Shown here piece by piece: positions 6,851-16,500 of a stretch of DNA of 64,000 nucleotides. Source of the stretch: CAYUWG01 sp964448285 (GTDB lineage: Bacteria; Bacteroidota; Ignavibacteria; SZUA-365); NCBI GenBank assembly GCA_964448285.1, contig CAYUWG010000005.1:31816-95815 (forward strand), in the 5' to 3' direction. The stretch's first letter is position 1. Each line of letters opens with the position of its first letter. The notes under the pieces were generated by a model that saw nothing but the letters and a program-made list of their open reading frames with translations, searched no databases and was not told where the DNA came from. The translations under genes were made by a program, and so were the position numbers.

Positions 6851-9568
6851 TTATCGAGAGAGTACCATCTTCTTCGAGACGGCATATGGAGCGGAACCAT
6901 CGAATGGTGACGCTTCGAAGCGATAGAGATAGATGCCGCTTGCAACGGACTCATTCTTATCGTTCTGTCCGTCCCACGTCACGATGTACTGGCCTGCTTG
7001 ATGCAAGCTGTTCGCAAGAGTTGTAACCATGCGTCCGAGTATATCATAAACGCGAATCGACACTTGTGCATCAGCCGGGACATTGTAGGCGATGTTGGTT
7101 GTCGGGTTGAATGGGTTCGGATAATTCTGAGTCAACTCGAAGCTCGCTGGATCGGTGATTGGATTCACAACTGGAGCTTGGGGTGTGGACTTGCTGATGA
7201 CAACCTGTGCAAGACTCAGATCGCCAAAACGCTCTGCTTCGATGCGTAGCTCGGATGATTGGTTGTAAACCAATCCATCCATCGAACGCTGCATCTGAGG
7301 AAGACCTGCGATGAGGTTCAAACGAGTCTTCAACTGAGCAAAGCTCTCTTCGATCATGTTGGCGTACTTCTCCTGTTGAGAAGGATCCTTTTGAAGAAGG
7401 AATACACCTCCCATGTTTGCGAGCACTTGATTGTGCTGGTCGATATTCAATTCAGGAGCATTCTCAGCACCGTGTATGACGCGATTCATCAGCAGCGCTT
7501 CCTCTGTATTTGAGAGAGTGGCATAGACGTTTGTCAACACCTTCTCCGTGTTCAGGTTCGAAGTAAGGACAGAGAATTTCCCGCCTTTTTCAGCAAAGGT
7601 TCGTGCTGCGATAGCTTCGTCTTTCGTCATATCGCCAACCCAAATGACTTCACCGCTCTGCGGGAGAGGATTGTGGGATGTCGCACGGTCAACGAACTCA
7701 ACGTTGAGACCGAGTTCCGTTGCGTTGTTGAGAATTTGGCTTTGAAGCTGTGCACTCATTATGCCGCTATAGCTGATAATGATCGGTGCAAACGGCATCG
7801 TGTAAGTGCGCGTGTAAGAATTGTTCACGAGGTTCTCGTCATCCGAACGAACGATCTCTGCGGTGATCGTATATGTGCCAGACTGAAGTCCTGAAACATT
7901 ATCGAACGACGTGGTAACCATGAACGGTGCTTGCTGCAGAAATACGCGGCGTTCGCTGTAATAGACCTGCTGCCCGCCGCTGTTGCGAATCGTTACCTTC
8001 CCAACCGTGATCAGGTTCGGAAGATTTGGATGATGCGCAAACGAACCGAATGTGACTTGCGGTGTGAATGAGCCTGGTAAGGTCGATGTCGGTGGATTAT
8101 CGATTGAAATAACACCCACGTCTGAACCAAGGACGAAGTTCGGGCGCATCTTACGGCCACCCGCAACTCTAAGGTTCTCATTCAGCCACAGGGTTCCGTT
8201 GTTCAACGTGTAGTATTCAACTCCGTGAATCGAGTATTTGCTGAATACTCCGTCCGGATCGAAAGGACTGCCAAGCTGGTCAACACCGACACCCGTTCCT
8301 CCGGTTGTCGGATTCACATCCGTACAGATTGCGAATCCATAGGTTCCGCCGGGAAGCGTAACGGGTGGTGTAAAAGCGTAGGTGACCCACTTCGACCCTT
8401 GTTTCGGAAACGGTACCAGGCCTGTTGTTGCAACGGGCAAACCGGAGGGGATACCGGACGGTGCGTTATACACTCGTACGGAAACTCGTGCGGGAGACGC
8501 CATCGGCTCCAACTCGACACTGCTGCCTTGCCATACATCGACGCTCGTCAGAACCTGTGATTGAGCGATGTCAAAGACTGAAGCAAAACATTGATTCGCT
8601 GTCAGGTTGAACGTTCCGGTTGCCGGGCCCGCATCGTAGCCGAGCGAGCCTGCTGTTACGGGAACCGCATGCATGTACGAATTATCGCTACGCGTCATGA
8701 ATAAATCCGTGCGCTGGTACAGATCTGCTTGCAGTCTGAACATGCCCGACGCACTGGGGATGGTGTGGAAAATCGCACCCGGCGAGGAACTCTGCGCTGG
8801 AACGCTGCCCTCGAATGAAAATGCCGGCGGCATTTCACTGTTCGGCATATACTCCTGGAAAGTGAATTTCGTGACTGACGCGATCTTGCTGTTCTGATAT
8901 GCCATAATAGTCAGCATTCCATTCGCCTGCGGACGATACCCATACACACTGTACGGACGCAACCCCTGCGAGCTGGTTGTGAAATCGCCAACGTATGGCG
9001 GTGGATAGATGCCGCCCAAAGAGTTGACATCAACACCCCAACGGATGTCTTTGTACTGTCCGTAACGGTTGAAGATCAATCCCCATTTCCTCAGTGTTCC
9101 CTGATCGCCGACTGCATTATCATAAATGCTGAGGGTCCAGGTTCCCGTAGCACTTCCGGAGGTCGGAAATGAAGGTGCCTGAGGTTTGTACACTCCACGG
9201 AAATACGCGGAGGGTAACGGGTCATTGATGTTGAAGCCGGGGTAACCTGTCGAAAAATCGAATAAGGTGTTCTCGTAGTTATCGTACACCCCGCCGTTAT
9301 ACTGGGAGAGCACGTACGTCCCGGTTGGTCCTGTGAGCGTGATGGAGAGATCGCGTGCAGACGTGTGCTGAATGTCAACCATCACCGCCATGTTGGCAAT
9401 GGTAAAGGCATCCGTGATCGTGATTGCACTGTTCACAGTATTGAAGTCTGTAATAGGGGTTTGTGTGTTTCTCCAGTATTCCCAAGGCGCGCTGCCTTGT
9501 CCAATTGAGGTGGATACTGAAAGGAAATAGAACATCACAAGCGAGAAAAGCAGTCGCCCTGTTCTCAT
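6851..9568 (-). CDS. T9SS-secreted protein with proprotein-convertase P-like domain
   Basis: The 905-residue protein has a signal peptide (about 1-23), then a P/Homo B-like beta-jelly-roll domain (about 25-170, with ARDLSITLTGPTGTYVL and GTWTLSIYDNAVGDQGTL), several Ig-like beta regions in the middle and, in the last 95 residues, a T9SS type A sorting domain (NYPNPFNPTT, VYDILGR, SGIYLYRF). It should cross the outer membrane through the T9SS and be released or attached at the surface. P-domains usually accompany subtilisin-like proteases, but I see no catalytic triad here, so it may be an adhesive or binding protein. ATG 9568 has AAGGAG 7 bases upstream. It is a single-gene unit. Confidence 0.85.
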   Translation of the reverse strand: MRTGRLLFSLVMFYFLSVSTSIGQGSAPWEYWRNTQTPITDFNTVNSAITITDAFTIANMAVMVDIQHTSARDLSITLTGPTGTYVLSQYNGGVYDNYENTLFDFSTGYPGFNINDPLPSAYFRGVYKPQAPSFPTSGSATGTWTLSIYDNAVGDQGTLRKWGLIFNRYGQYKDIRWGVDVNSLGGIYPPPYVGDFTTSSQGLRPYSVYGYRPQANGMLTIMAYQNSKIASVTKFTFQEYMPNSEMPPAFSFEGSVPAQSSSPGAIFHTIPSASGMFRLQADLYQRTDLFMTRSDNSYMHAVPVTAGSLGYDAGPATGTFNLTANQCFASVFDIAQSQVLTSVDVWQGSSVELEPMASPARVSVRVYNAPSGIPSGLPVATTGLVPFPKQGSKWVTYAFTPPVTLPGGTYGFAICTDVNPTTGGTGVGVDQLGSPFDPDGVFSKYSIHGVEYYTLNNGTLWLNENLRVAGGRKMRPNFVLGSDVGVISIDNPPTSTLPGSFTPQVTFGSFAHHPNLPNLITVGKVTIRNSGGQQVYYSERRVFLQQAPFMVTTSFDNVSGLQSGTYTITAEIVRSDDENLVNNSYTRTYTMPFAPIIISYSGIMSAQLQSQILNNATELGLNVEFVDRATSHNPLPQSGEVIWVGDMTKDEAIAARTFAEKGGKFSVLTSNLNTEKVLTNVYATLSNTEEALLMNRVIHGAENAPELNIDQHNQVLANMGGVFLLQKDPSQQEKYANMIEESFAQLKTRLNLIAGLPQMQRSMDGLVYNQSSELRIEAERFGDLSLAQVVISKSTPQAPVVNPITDPASFELTQNYPNPFNPTTNIAYNVPADAQVSIRVYDILGRMVTTLANSLHQAGQYIVTWDGQNDKNESVASGIYLYRFEASPFDGSAPYAVSKKMVLSR

Positions 9569-9856
9569 GGATATCTCCTTCTATGATTGATGGATATGTG
9601 GATTTCTTACTCTCGTAGTCTATAAACTGCCAGAAACTAACGCTTCACGGCTCCAAATGCAAGCTAAACGATAACGATGGACGGAAAAAGCATCCGATAT
9701 ATTCGAATGCCGCACACACGTTAACACTCAGAGCAATCATAATCAAACGTCATTCAACTCTTTTTTGGAAGATCATCCAGCACATATCGGGTGTCATCAC
9801 CTTTGGAGATGTACTGTCGTTGGTTTCTCCCATGTCCGAAACTAATTTGAACGATC

Positions 9857-10612
9857 ATGAGCAGATACTACTTCCTTTCGGACGTGCACTTGGGTGTTGG
9901 ATCGCGTGAAGCCGAACACGCGAAAGAATCTCGCTTCGTACAATTGCTGCGTGACATCCGTTCACATGGAGTAGAGCTGTTCATCGTCGGAGACCTTTTC
10001 GATTTCTGGTTCGAGTATGCCCATGTTGTACCGAGAGGATATCATCGGGTGCTCACTGCTTTACAGGATTTAGTTCAGGATGGGATTCACGTGACCCTGC
10101 TTGCAGGGAATCACGACTTCGCGATTGGCTCGGTGCTGGAACGCGACTGCGGCGTTTCGATCATACGGAACGACCTTACCCGTATGTTGGAAGGAAAGAG
10201 TTTTTATCTTTACCACGGCGATGGCTTGTCGGAAAATGATCTCGGTTATCGGTTGATGAAGCGCGTGATTCGAAGCAGGCTATCGATGTTCTTCTTCAGA
10301 TGGCTCCACCCGGATGTTGGATTTTCTCTTGCGAAACTCTTCTCTCATTCAAGCCGCGATTATACGTCGAAGAAACACTTCGGTGAGAGCGATGGAATGA
10401 TTCGGGAAGCCGAACGACGCATCACCGCAGGACATGACTTCGTCATCATGGGGCATCGTCATGTTCCTACGAAGGAAATGATCGGCCACGGGACTTACGT
10501 GAACCTTGGCGACTGGCTCGTTTATAATACGTATGCAATCTTCGAAGAAGGGAACATTGAACTCTACACACTTCAGAATGGAATTTCAGTCCCCTTCACA
10601 CCTGCTTTATGA
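9857..10612 (+). CDS. lpxH: UDP-2,3-diacylglucosamine hydrolase-like phosphoesterase
   Basis: The 251-residue protein has all metallophosphoesterase signatures in order: SDVHLG (residues 8-13), GDLFDFW near 55, AGNHD near 89, a central HGDG and GHRHVP near 198. The spacing and the GDLFDFWF form fit the LpxH family, which cleaves UDP-2,3-diacylglucosamine to lipid X in lipid A synthesis at the inner face of the inner membrane. It is slightly longer than the roughly 240 residues of E. coli LpxH. Its stop overlaps the start of the penicillin-binding protein gene by 4 bases. No Shine-Dalgarno precedes ATG 9857; a TAATTTG box lies only 7 bases upstream, so a very short leader is possible. Confidence 0.85.
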   Translation: MSRYYFLSDVHLGVGSREAEHAKESRFVQLLRDIRSHGVELFIVGDLFDFWFEYAHVVPRGYHRVLTALQDLVQDGIHVTLLAGNHDFAIGSVLERDCGVSIIRNDLTRMLEGKSFYLYHGDGLSENDLGYRLMKRVIRSRLSMFFFRWLHPDVGFSLAKLFSHSSRDYTSKKHFGESDGMIREAERRITAGHDFVIMGHRHVPTKEMIGHGTYVNLGDWLVYNTYAIFEEGNIELYTLQNGISVPFTPAL

Positions 10613-12780
10613 CGCCACGAAAGTTCTGGACCTACGCACTTGTTTTCATCATCCTCTTCGGAGGAGGCGGTTTATTTCTCGGTCACCTCTACAGCGGAGT
10701 CCCCGAGCTCGAGGAATTGGAAAACCCCTCTCCACCTTTCGCGACACGCGTGTACTCCGCGGATGGTTTGCTTATCGACAAGTTCTTCGAAGAAAACCGT
10801 TCGCGCATCACAAGCCTGGACAGCGTTCCTCCAGCATTCGTGCAAGCTCTTCTGGCAACTGAGGACAATCGATTCTATGATCACTGGGGCGTTGACCTTC
10901 GCGCCGTCGTCCGGGTCATCCTCGTGAATCTCTCGCGCTTCTCGTTAAGCGGTCCGGGAGGCAGCACGCTAACCCAACAACTCGCGCGGAAGCTTTTCCT
11001 CACCAATGAAGTCTCGATCGTCCGAAAGCTGAGGGAATGGATCACGGCCGTCATGATCGAGCATCGCTACACGAAAAACGAAATCCTCATCATGTATCTC
11101 AACGTCGCTCCGTTTGGGCGCGGAGCGTATGGACTGCAGTCAGCGGCGATGGAATTCTTTTCGAAAACCCCCTTGCAACTGACGCCCTCCGAATGTGCAT
11201 TCCTCGTTGGCGCGCTCAAGAATCCGACACGATACGACCCGCAGAGGAATTATTCGCTCGCAGTCCAACGTCGCAACATCGTTCTTCAACGGATGCTGGA
11301 TGAGCAGTACATCGATGAAGGACAGTTTTACGATTACCGACAGGATTCGATCGTAACTCGGACACGAAAACGCTCCGCGGGTATTGCGCCGCACTTCACC
11401 GAGTACGTGCGTCAACAGTTACGCGAGAAGGCCGAGAAGTATGGTTTCAATCTCTATCGCGACGGGCTGACCGTTTATACGACGCTTGACAGCCGAATGC
11501 AGGAACATGCGAACCGCGCAGTGCGCGAACATCTCGAATCGTTCCAGAAAACTTTTTCTTCACGATGGAATTGGGAAACGCCCCGTCACCGCGCGATCCT
11601 TGCAAGCGCGATAACCATTGCCGCAAAAGCGACGCCGGAGTACCATGCGGCGACGAATCCCGATGCACGAGAACTCGCGCTCATTCGTCTGCGGAGAAAT
11701 ATCCGTTTCGTCGATTCCGTCAAGAACGCTCTCACGCGGATTCAGGTTGGATTTGTCGCGGTCGATCCTGCGACGGGATTCATCCGTGCGATGGTGGGAA
11801 ACTCCGAAATGAACTTCCGCTATGGCTTGAATCACGTAACCCAGATCCAACGGCAACCGGGATCGACATTCAAGCCTTTCGTCTATACCGTTGCGATAGA
11901 CAACGGCTACTCTCCTGCTTACCAACTTCCAAACGATCCCATCTCATTGACCGATGGCAGCGGAAGACGTTGGAACCCGAAGAATTTCGGTGGCGAGACC
12001 GGCGGGATATACACGCTTCGCCGGGGCCTGATGAACTCCGTAAACCTGATAGCAATAAGAACGATGCTGGAAATCGCTCCGCCCGACGAAGTGGTGCGCT
12101 ACGCCCGTCGCATGGGCATCGAATCCGACCTTCGTCCTTACCCATCTTTAGCAATCGGAACTTCTGAAGTTGTTCCATTGGAAATCATCGCGGCATATGG
12201 CGCTTTCGCAAATGAAGGCCTGCTCGCGAAGCCTTTTGCTATTCAACGGATCGAAGATCGAAACGGTCGTGTGATCGAATCGGAAACTCCTGAGATTAGA
12301 GAAGTGCTGAATAAGGAGACTGCATTCATCATCACGAGCATGTTGCGCTCAGTTATAACCGGCGGTACCGGCGCTTCGACAAGGAGTTACTTTGCTGCAC
12401 CGGCTGCTGGAAAAACGGGGACGACGCAAGACTATGCCGATGCATGGTTCATTGGTTTTACACCCAACCTTACCGCTGGCGTTTGGACGGGCTTTGACGA
12501 CAGACGCATCACGTTCACAGGATCGTATGGACAGGGCAGTGTAGCTGCTGGGCCGATATGGGCGCGGTTCATGAAATACACCTTCAACGATAAGAGAATC
12601 AATCTTCCGGTCAAGGACTTCGTCAAGCCGGAAGGTGTCGTCAGTGAACGAATCTGCTTAGAGAGTCAAAGCCTCGGAAATCCCTTTTGTCCCAACACGG
12701 TCACGGAGTACTTCAATAAAAAATATCTGCCGGGTGTATGCACACTTCATTCTTCGACGAGTTCTTCCGGCAACCCCTGA
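10609..12780 (+). CDS. mrcA: Class A penicillin-binding protein (PBP1A-like)
   Basis: The 723-residue bifunctional enzyme polymerises and crosslinks peptidoglycan on the periplasmic side. It has one N-terminal membrane anchor (about 5-25). The GT51 glycosyltransferase domain (about 60-240) carries ATEDNRFYDHWG with catalytic Glu85, GGSTLTQQLARKLFL and KNEILIMYLNVAPFGRGAYG. The transpeptidase domain carries the acylated Ser419 in GSTFKP, an SVN motif and KTGTT at 602-606. Length and motifs are those of a complete, active enzyme. It overlaps lpxH by ATGA, so the two envelope enzymes are translationally coupled. Confidence 0.95.
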   Translation: MTPRKFWTYALVFIILFGGGGLFLGHLYSGVPELEELENPSPPFATRVYSADGLLIDKFFEENRSRITSLDSVPPAFVQALLATEDNRFYDHWGVDLRAVVRVILVNLSRFSLSGPGGSTLTQQLARKLFLTNEVSIVRKLREWITAVMIEHRYTKNEILIMYLNVAPFGRGAYGLQSAAMEFFSKTPLQLTPSECAFLVGALKNPTRYDPQRNYSLAVQRRNIVLQRMLDEQYIDEGQFYDYRQDSIVTRTRKRSAGIAPHFTEYVRQQLREKAEKYGFNLYRDGLTVYTTLDSRMQEHANRAVREHLESFQKTFSSRWNWETPRHRAILASAITIAAKATPEYHAATNPDARELALIRLRRNIRFVDSVKNALTRIQVGFVAVDPATGFIRAMVGNSEMNFRYGLNHVTQIQRQPGSTFKPFVYTVAIDNGYSPAYQLPNDPISLTDGSGRRWNPKNFGGETGGIYTLRRGLMNSVNLIAIRTMLEIAPPDEVVRYARRMGIESDLRPYPSLAIGTSEVVPLEIIAAYGAFANEGLLAKPFAIQRIEDRNGRVIESETPEIREVLNKETAFIITSMLRSVITGGTGASTRSYFAAPAAGKTGTTQDYADAWFIGFTPNLTAGVWTGFDDRRITFTGSYGQGSVAAGPIWARFMKYTFNDKRINLPVKDFVKPEGVVSERICLESQSLGNPFCPNTVTEYFNKKYLPGVCTLHSSTSSSGNP

Positions 12781-12856
12781 CCAGCGCGTAGGTTTGACTC
12801 TCCACGATTCCGTGGCTACTTTACGCCATGCCCATCACAATTCACAAGGAGTTCTT

Positions 12857-13492
12857 ATGAAATCTGTTTTTCGGTTTGGTGTGTTTTCCCTTGTTCTCAC
12901 ATTCGTGCTGTTCGGCTGTGGGAAGAAGGAAGAGCAAACACAAGAGCAATCCAAAGGCGTCCTCGAACAGCTTTCCGATGCATCGAAGGAAATGCAGAAG
13001 GCCGCCGAGGAGATGGCCGGCCAAGGAGATCGTGAACCTGTTCCGCCCGTCAGCTTCAAAGTCCTGATCGAATTCCTTCCGAAATCGATCGGTGGTTTGA
13101 CCGCTGACAAGCCTGAAGGCGAATCGGCCTCTATGGGTGAATGGTCGTATTCCCAGGCAGAGTGCAACTACAACAGTGATGACGGCAACCAGCGAGCTTC
13201 CGTTCAGATCTTCGATTACGCCTACATCAGCATGCTGTACGCACCGTTCAAGATGATGCTCAGCATGAAGATCCAAAAAGAAAGTTCTCGTGGCTATGAG
13301 AAATCGATTTCAGTCGCGGGGTATCCGGCTTTCGAGAAATGGGATACGGACAGCAAGCATAGTGAAGTGACCATCATGGTCGGTGACCGTTTTATCGTCA
13401 CCGTCAATTCATACGGATTCGGTGAAGGCTCATCAGTGAAGATTGCCGAATCCATGGATTTGAAAAAGCTCGCGGCGCAACACGCTGCGTAG
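12857..13492 (+). CDS. Predicted lipoprotein of unknown function
   Basis: The 211-residue product starts with a lipoprotein signal ending in LFGC (Cys22), followed by a charged stretch rich in Lys, Glu and Gln (about 23-60) that may be helical, and a mixed alpha/beta domain of about 140 residues. I do not recognise the family. ATG 12857 is chosen over an upstream in-frame start at 12734 because the upstream start lies inside the penicillin-binding protein gene, while 12857 has AAGGAG at the right distance and opens a perfect lipoprotein signal. It is 76 bases after the PBP gene and may share its transcript. Confidence 0.75.
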   Translation: MKSVFRFGVFSLVLTFVLFGCGKKEEQTQEQSKGVLEQLSDASKEMQKAAEEMAGQGDREPVPPVSFKVLIEFLPKSIGGLTADKPEGESASMGEWSYSQAECNYNSDDGNQRASVQIFDYAYISMLYAPFKMMLSMKIQKESSRGYEKSISVAGYPAFEKWDTDSKHSEVTIMVGDRFIVTVNSYGFGEGSSVKIAESMDLKKLAAQHAA

Positions 13493-13510
13493 TAAATCAC
13501 TCCGTTGATC

Positions 13511-13532
13511 GAAGAGGCTTTCGAAAAAGCCC
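13511..13532. terminator. Weak hairpin between convergent genes
   Basis: GGCTTT (13516-13521) and AAAGCC (13526-13531) pair around a CGAA loop, which reads TTCG on the minus strand. It lies between the genes ending at 13492 (plus) and 13614 (minus). There is no U-run on either side, so its role as a terminator is only a guess. Confidence 0.3.
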
Positions 13533-13613
13533 GCCCGTCGTCATCGTGCGCGTAGGCGAAGGATGAATGCACACGATATGTTTCGGATGGACAACACTCA
13601 CCGTGACGAACAC

Positions 13614-14537
13614 TTATGTATTAGACAGCCCTTTCGTTTTTCTCCAAACGCTTACAAGCTCACGGACAAGCTCTACCGCATGAAACGACCTTGGACCGGG
13701 GCGCATGAACATGTCGCCGTTCACGGTGACCACGAAGTGATCCTTAATCGCCGGGATAGATCTCCATTCGGGAAAGCGAGCGAGAAGGGCGCTTTCCGAT
13801 GTTCCTAAATCACTCGACACGAATACGATATCGGGCGATTGTCTGAGTACTTCCTCACGGCTGACAACGGGATACGATCCGGAAAAAACAGCGCCGATAT
13901 TGCGGCAGCCTGCACGGGTGAGAATTTCTCCGATAAAACTTTCTGCTCCGATGGCGATCAGCGGTTCCATCGAAATGAGAAAGAGAACACCGGGACGCGA
14001 TTGCCCGGAAGTATCGTGGTTCACAGACTGACCTTTCGCTCGGAGTTCCTCGACAACTTTCGCTGAGCGGTCTTCGGCACTCAATAATGCACCGAGTTTC
14101 GTGATCGATGAGAGCACTCCGTCCATGTTCTTTGGATTCGTCACGAAGACGTTCACGCCGAGATTCAACAGCTTATCATACGTGTGCCGCGTGTTGCCTT
14201 CGACGCTCATGAGAACGACGTCAGGCTTGAGACTGATGATCATTTCGACGCTTGGCGTCAGGAGGTCGCCGACTCGTGTTTTCTTTTGTGCTTCCCCCGG
14301 ATAATTGCAGTAGGTCGTGACGCCGACGAGCAGGGAATCGAGCGCGAGCGCGTAGAGAGATTCCGTGATGCTCGGCGCAAGAGAAACGATCCGCGGATGT
14401 TCGCTCTCGATCGCGATGCGATTTCCTAAATCATCGACGACGAATCCACCGTTGGTCGTTTCCTCTCCCTGTTTTTGGCATGCCGAAAGGACGGTGAGAC
14501 AGATCACCGACAGCACGACATGGGCGAAGCGGATCAT
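13614..14537 (-). CDS. ABC transporter substrate-binding lipoprotein, BtuF/heme-type
   Basis: The 307-residue product has a lipoprotein signal ending in VLSAC and the helical-backbone binding fold of cobalamin/siderophore/heme binding proteins: PRIVSLAPSITESLYALAL at the first domain, VGVTTYCNYPGEA, then LKPDVVLMS, a long linking helix and a second domain with GAESFIGEILTRAGCRNI. The ligand cannot be told from sequence. ATG 14537 is chosen because it overlaps the proline dehydrogenase stop by 4 bases (ATGA) and begins the lipoprotein signal; an earlier in-frame start lies within the upstream gene. No ABC permease or ATPase gene is nearby, so its transporter must be elsewhere. Confidence 0.85.
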   Translation of the reverse strand: MIRFAHVVLSVICLTVLSACQKQGEETTNGGFVVDDLGNRIAIESEHPRIVSLAPSITESLYALALDSLLVGVTTYCNYPGEAQKKTRVGDLLTPSVEMIISLKPDVVLMSVEGNTRHTYDKLLNLGVNVFVTNPKNMDGVLSSITKLGALLSAEDRSAKVVEELRAKGQSVNHDTSGQSRPGVLFLISMEPLIAIGAESFIGEILTRAGCRNIGAVFSGSYPVVSREEVLRQSPDIVFVSSDLGTSESALLARFPEWRSIPAIKDHFVVTVNGDMFMRPGPRSFHAVELVRELVSVWRKTKGLSNT

Positions 14538-15442
14538 TTCGTCAAGCCGAAGAAAGCTTTCACGATGTGCCCTGCCATGTGGGGATTCTCTTTCAATCGC
14601 CTGACGGAGTATGCATACCACTGATCGCCGAACGGCACATAGACTCTCGTCCGATGGCCTTCGGAAAGCAATTCATTGCGCCGCTTTGGCCGGACTCCGA
14701 GAAGCATCTGGAATTCATATTGATCACGAGACAGGTTCAACTCGCGTATCGATTTCTTCGCGTGCTCTATCAGGATATCGTCATGAGTCGCAACACCGAT
14801 GTATGCACCTGCGCTCATGAGCATGTGATTGACTCTGCTGAAATTCTCCCTGATTTCTTCTGCGTCCTTGTATGCGATTTCCGACGGCTCGTTGTAAATG
14901 CCTTTGCAAAGGCGCAGGTTCACTTTCCCTTCTCTAAGCAAATCCCGCGCGTCGCTTTCCGTGCGCCGGAGATACGCTTGCAGGACTGTCCCGACGTGGC
15001 CTTCGAATTCCCGTCGAAGCCGATTACAAATCTCCAACGTGACGGTCGTGTAGGGATGGTCCTCCATGTCGATGCGGACGAAGTTTCCATACTCCTTCGC
15101 AATGCGACAGAGCGACCGGATATTCTCTTCGCAAAATCCGGCGTCGATCATCAGTCCCAGTTGTGTCGGCTTGATGGAAATATTCGAATCGAGTTCATTC
15201 TGCTCGATGGCATGAAGAATAGTTTCGATCTTCCGAAGCGTTGTGAGGGATTCTTCGCGCGACGTGACGCTTTCACCGAGCAAATCGATCGTAGCCATCG
15301 CGCCGGATGCATTGAGTTCACGCACGGTTTGAACGGCGTCTTCGAGTGTTTCGCCTGCGATATACGGACGGGATACATACCCAACCAGGGTTTTCGGGAT
15401 CAACGGCAGAATCGCGTTGATTACTTTGGTCAAAATCGGCAT
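14534..15442 (-). CDS. Proline dehydrogenase (monofunctional)
   Basis: The 302-residue protein matches monofunctional PRODH, the FAD enzyme that oxidises proline to pyrroline-5-carboxylate at the membrane and feeds electrons to quinones. Visible family blocks are SIKPTQLG, FVRIDMEDHPYT, VLQAYLRRTESD, VNLRLCKGIY, ATHDD, FQMLLGV and the C-terminal AYSVRRLKENP, whose arginines bind the substrate carboxylate. There is no P5C dehydrogenase domain or gene in the window. It is the first gene of a two-gene unit with the BtuF-like lipoprotein. No Shine-Dalgarno is evident before ATG 15442. Confidence 0.92.
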   Translation of the reverse strand: MPILTKVINAILPLIPKTLVGYVSRPYIAGETLEDAVQTVRELNASGAMATIDLLGESVTSREESLTTLRKIETILHAIEQNELDSNISIKPTQLGLMIDAGFCEENIRSLCRIAKEYGNFVRIDMEDHPYTTVTLEICNRLRREFEGHVGTVLQAYLRRTESDARDLLREGKVNLRLCKGIYNEPSEIAYKDAEEIRENFSRVNHMLMSAGAYIGVATHDDILIEHAKKSIRELNLSRDQYEFQMLLGVRPKRRNELLSEGHRTRVYVPFGDQWYAYSVRRLKENPHMAGHIVKAFFGLTK

Positions 15443-15571
15443 GGAAGGAAGTACTGATAAGTAAGGAGTTCTCGCACGGAATCGCTCGTTCCCTGTGTCG
15501 GAGAGGCCTGCGACACATGCGCTGCCAACATACCGACCGACGTATGGAAATGCAAGGATTCATATCACCCC

Positions 15572-15608
15572 AAAAAAGCTGATCGAGAGCTGGGGAAGCT
15601 CTCGATCA
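15572..15608 (-). terminator. Strong intrinsic terminator
   Basis: On the minus strand a 12-bp perfect stem (TGATCGAGAGCT with AGCTCTCGATCA, 15580-15591 and 15597-15608) with a 5-base loop is followed by GC and a run of six T. It ends the transcript of the HEAT-like gene (stop at 15651) before proline dehydrogenase. Confidence 0.9.
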
Positions 15609-15650
15609 ACATGCCCACAGGTAGGAAAGAAAGAGGATTAAGAGGAAGGT

Positions 15651-16442
15651 TTATGAGGTTGTGAGAGGGGAAACTTGTTCATCGTTCGTATGGAAGAGCC
15701 ACGGCACGTAAGCTTCCAGAAGCTCTTCTTCACTCTCGTGGCGAAAAGCTCGCTGAAGCGCTAAGTGTGCAACAGGTCCTTCGATGGTTCCGAGTGCATC
15801 GATCGCTGCTCGTCGAACCGTGACGGTATCGGAGTAGATGCCCGTTAAGAGGATTGCGAGAAAGAGTTGATGGGATAGCCTTGCGCTCAATTCAACGACT
15901 CGCTTTCGCTCGCTTTCATCACCCGCTTCATAGAGGTTCATCAATGCATTGACGACATCAGCGGATACCGAAACTCTCCCGACACGACGGCTGATATCTT
16001 CATACGCTTGGAGGACTTCATCCTTGTAGAGACCCCAAAACGTGTTGGTGTATTTCGAGAGCGTTTCTATTTCCTTCGCCCCGCCGAGGAATCCGATGCT
16101 GCGGATGTAAAACGGCAGCAGTGAGATGCTGATGCTTTCCGGCGTCGGATACTTCTTGTAAAGGAGCTGCAAGGATTGCTCATCACCCATGCGGGAAAAA
16201 ATGTTGAGGCAGACTTTGTCCAGTGCATGTGAGGTGCTGGAAAGGAAGAGGGCATTGACCAAACCCACGGCGGACTTTTCATTGCTCTGTTCGATCTCCT
16301 TGAGCGCGGAAAAGATTAGGTGCTGGTCTGCTTCTTTTTTACCGGCAAGGTTTCCTTCTATCTGGCCGGCGAGGTGCGAGTATTGTAGGGCGTCCATAAA
16401 GATTGATTTGTTCACTGAGTTTTTAAGATCAAGCCGTATCAT
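15651..16442 (-). CDS. HEAT-repeat-like protein of unknown function
   Basis: The 263-residue product is predicted to be almost all helical. The last 100 residues look like HEAT-type helix pairs (VRRAAIDALGTIEGPVAHLA). There is no signal peptide or membrane segment, so it should be cytoplasmic, perhaps a scaffold. I do not recognise a named family. The start is uncertain: ATG 16442 and ATG 16397 both lack a good ribosome site, while a perfect AAGGAGG lies upstream at 16508-16514 and serves a short TTG open frame instead. It is a single gene between the polysaccharide cassette and a strong terminator. Confidence 0.6.
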   Translation of the reverse strand: MIRLDLKNSVNKSIFMDALQYSHLAGQIEGNLAGKKEADQHLIFSALKEIEQSNEKSAVGLVNALFLSSTSHALDKVCLNIFSRMGDEQSLQLLYKKYPTPESISISLLPFYIRSIGFLGGAKEIETLSKYTNTFWGLYKDEVLQAYEDISRRVGRVSVSADVVNALMNLYEAGDESERKRVVELSARLSHQLFLAILLTGIYSDTVTVRRAAIDALGTIEGPVAHLALQRAFRHESEEELLEAYVPWLFHTNDEQVSPLTTS

Positions 16443-16455
16443 AGGTTCACTGCAT

Positions 16456-16500
16456 TCATTGTTCGTTTCTGTTTCCTTTCGAATTGAAATCCTTTTTCAA
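16456..16500 (-). CDS. Possible 14-codon leader peptide
   Basis: On the minus strand AAGGAGG (16508-16514) is followed after 7 bases by TTG at 16500, then a 14-codon frame (LKKDFNSKGNRNEQ) ending in TGA at 16458-16456. It stops 14 bases before the HEAT-like gene's ATG. The site is one of the best Shine-Dalgarno matches in the window, yet the frame is tiny. It could be a translated leader coupling ribosomes into the next gene, or the gene's true 5' end with a one-base indel. Confidence 0.3.
   Translation of the reverse strand: MKKDFNSKGNRNEQ

Noticed and set aside
9800..9856. Perfect TAnnTTTG promoter before lpxH
   Set aside because: TAATTTG is one base short of the consensus; the -35-like TTGGTT fits only with this shift, so it is left out of the features.
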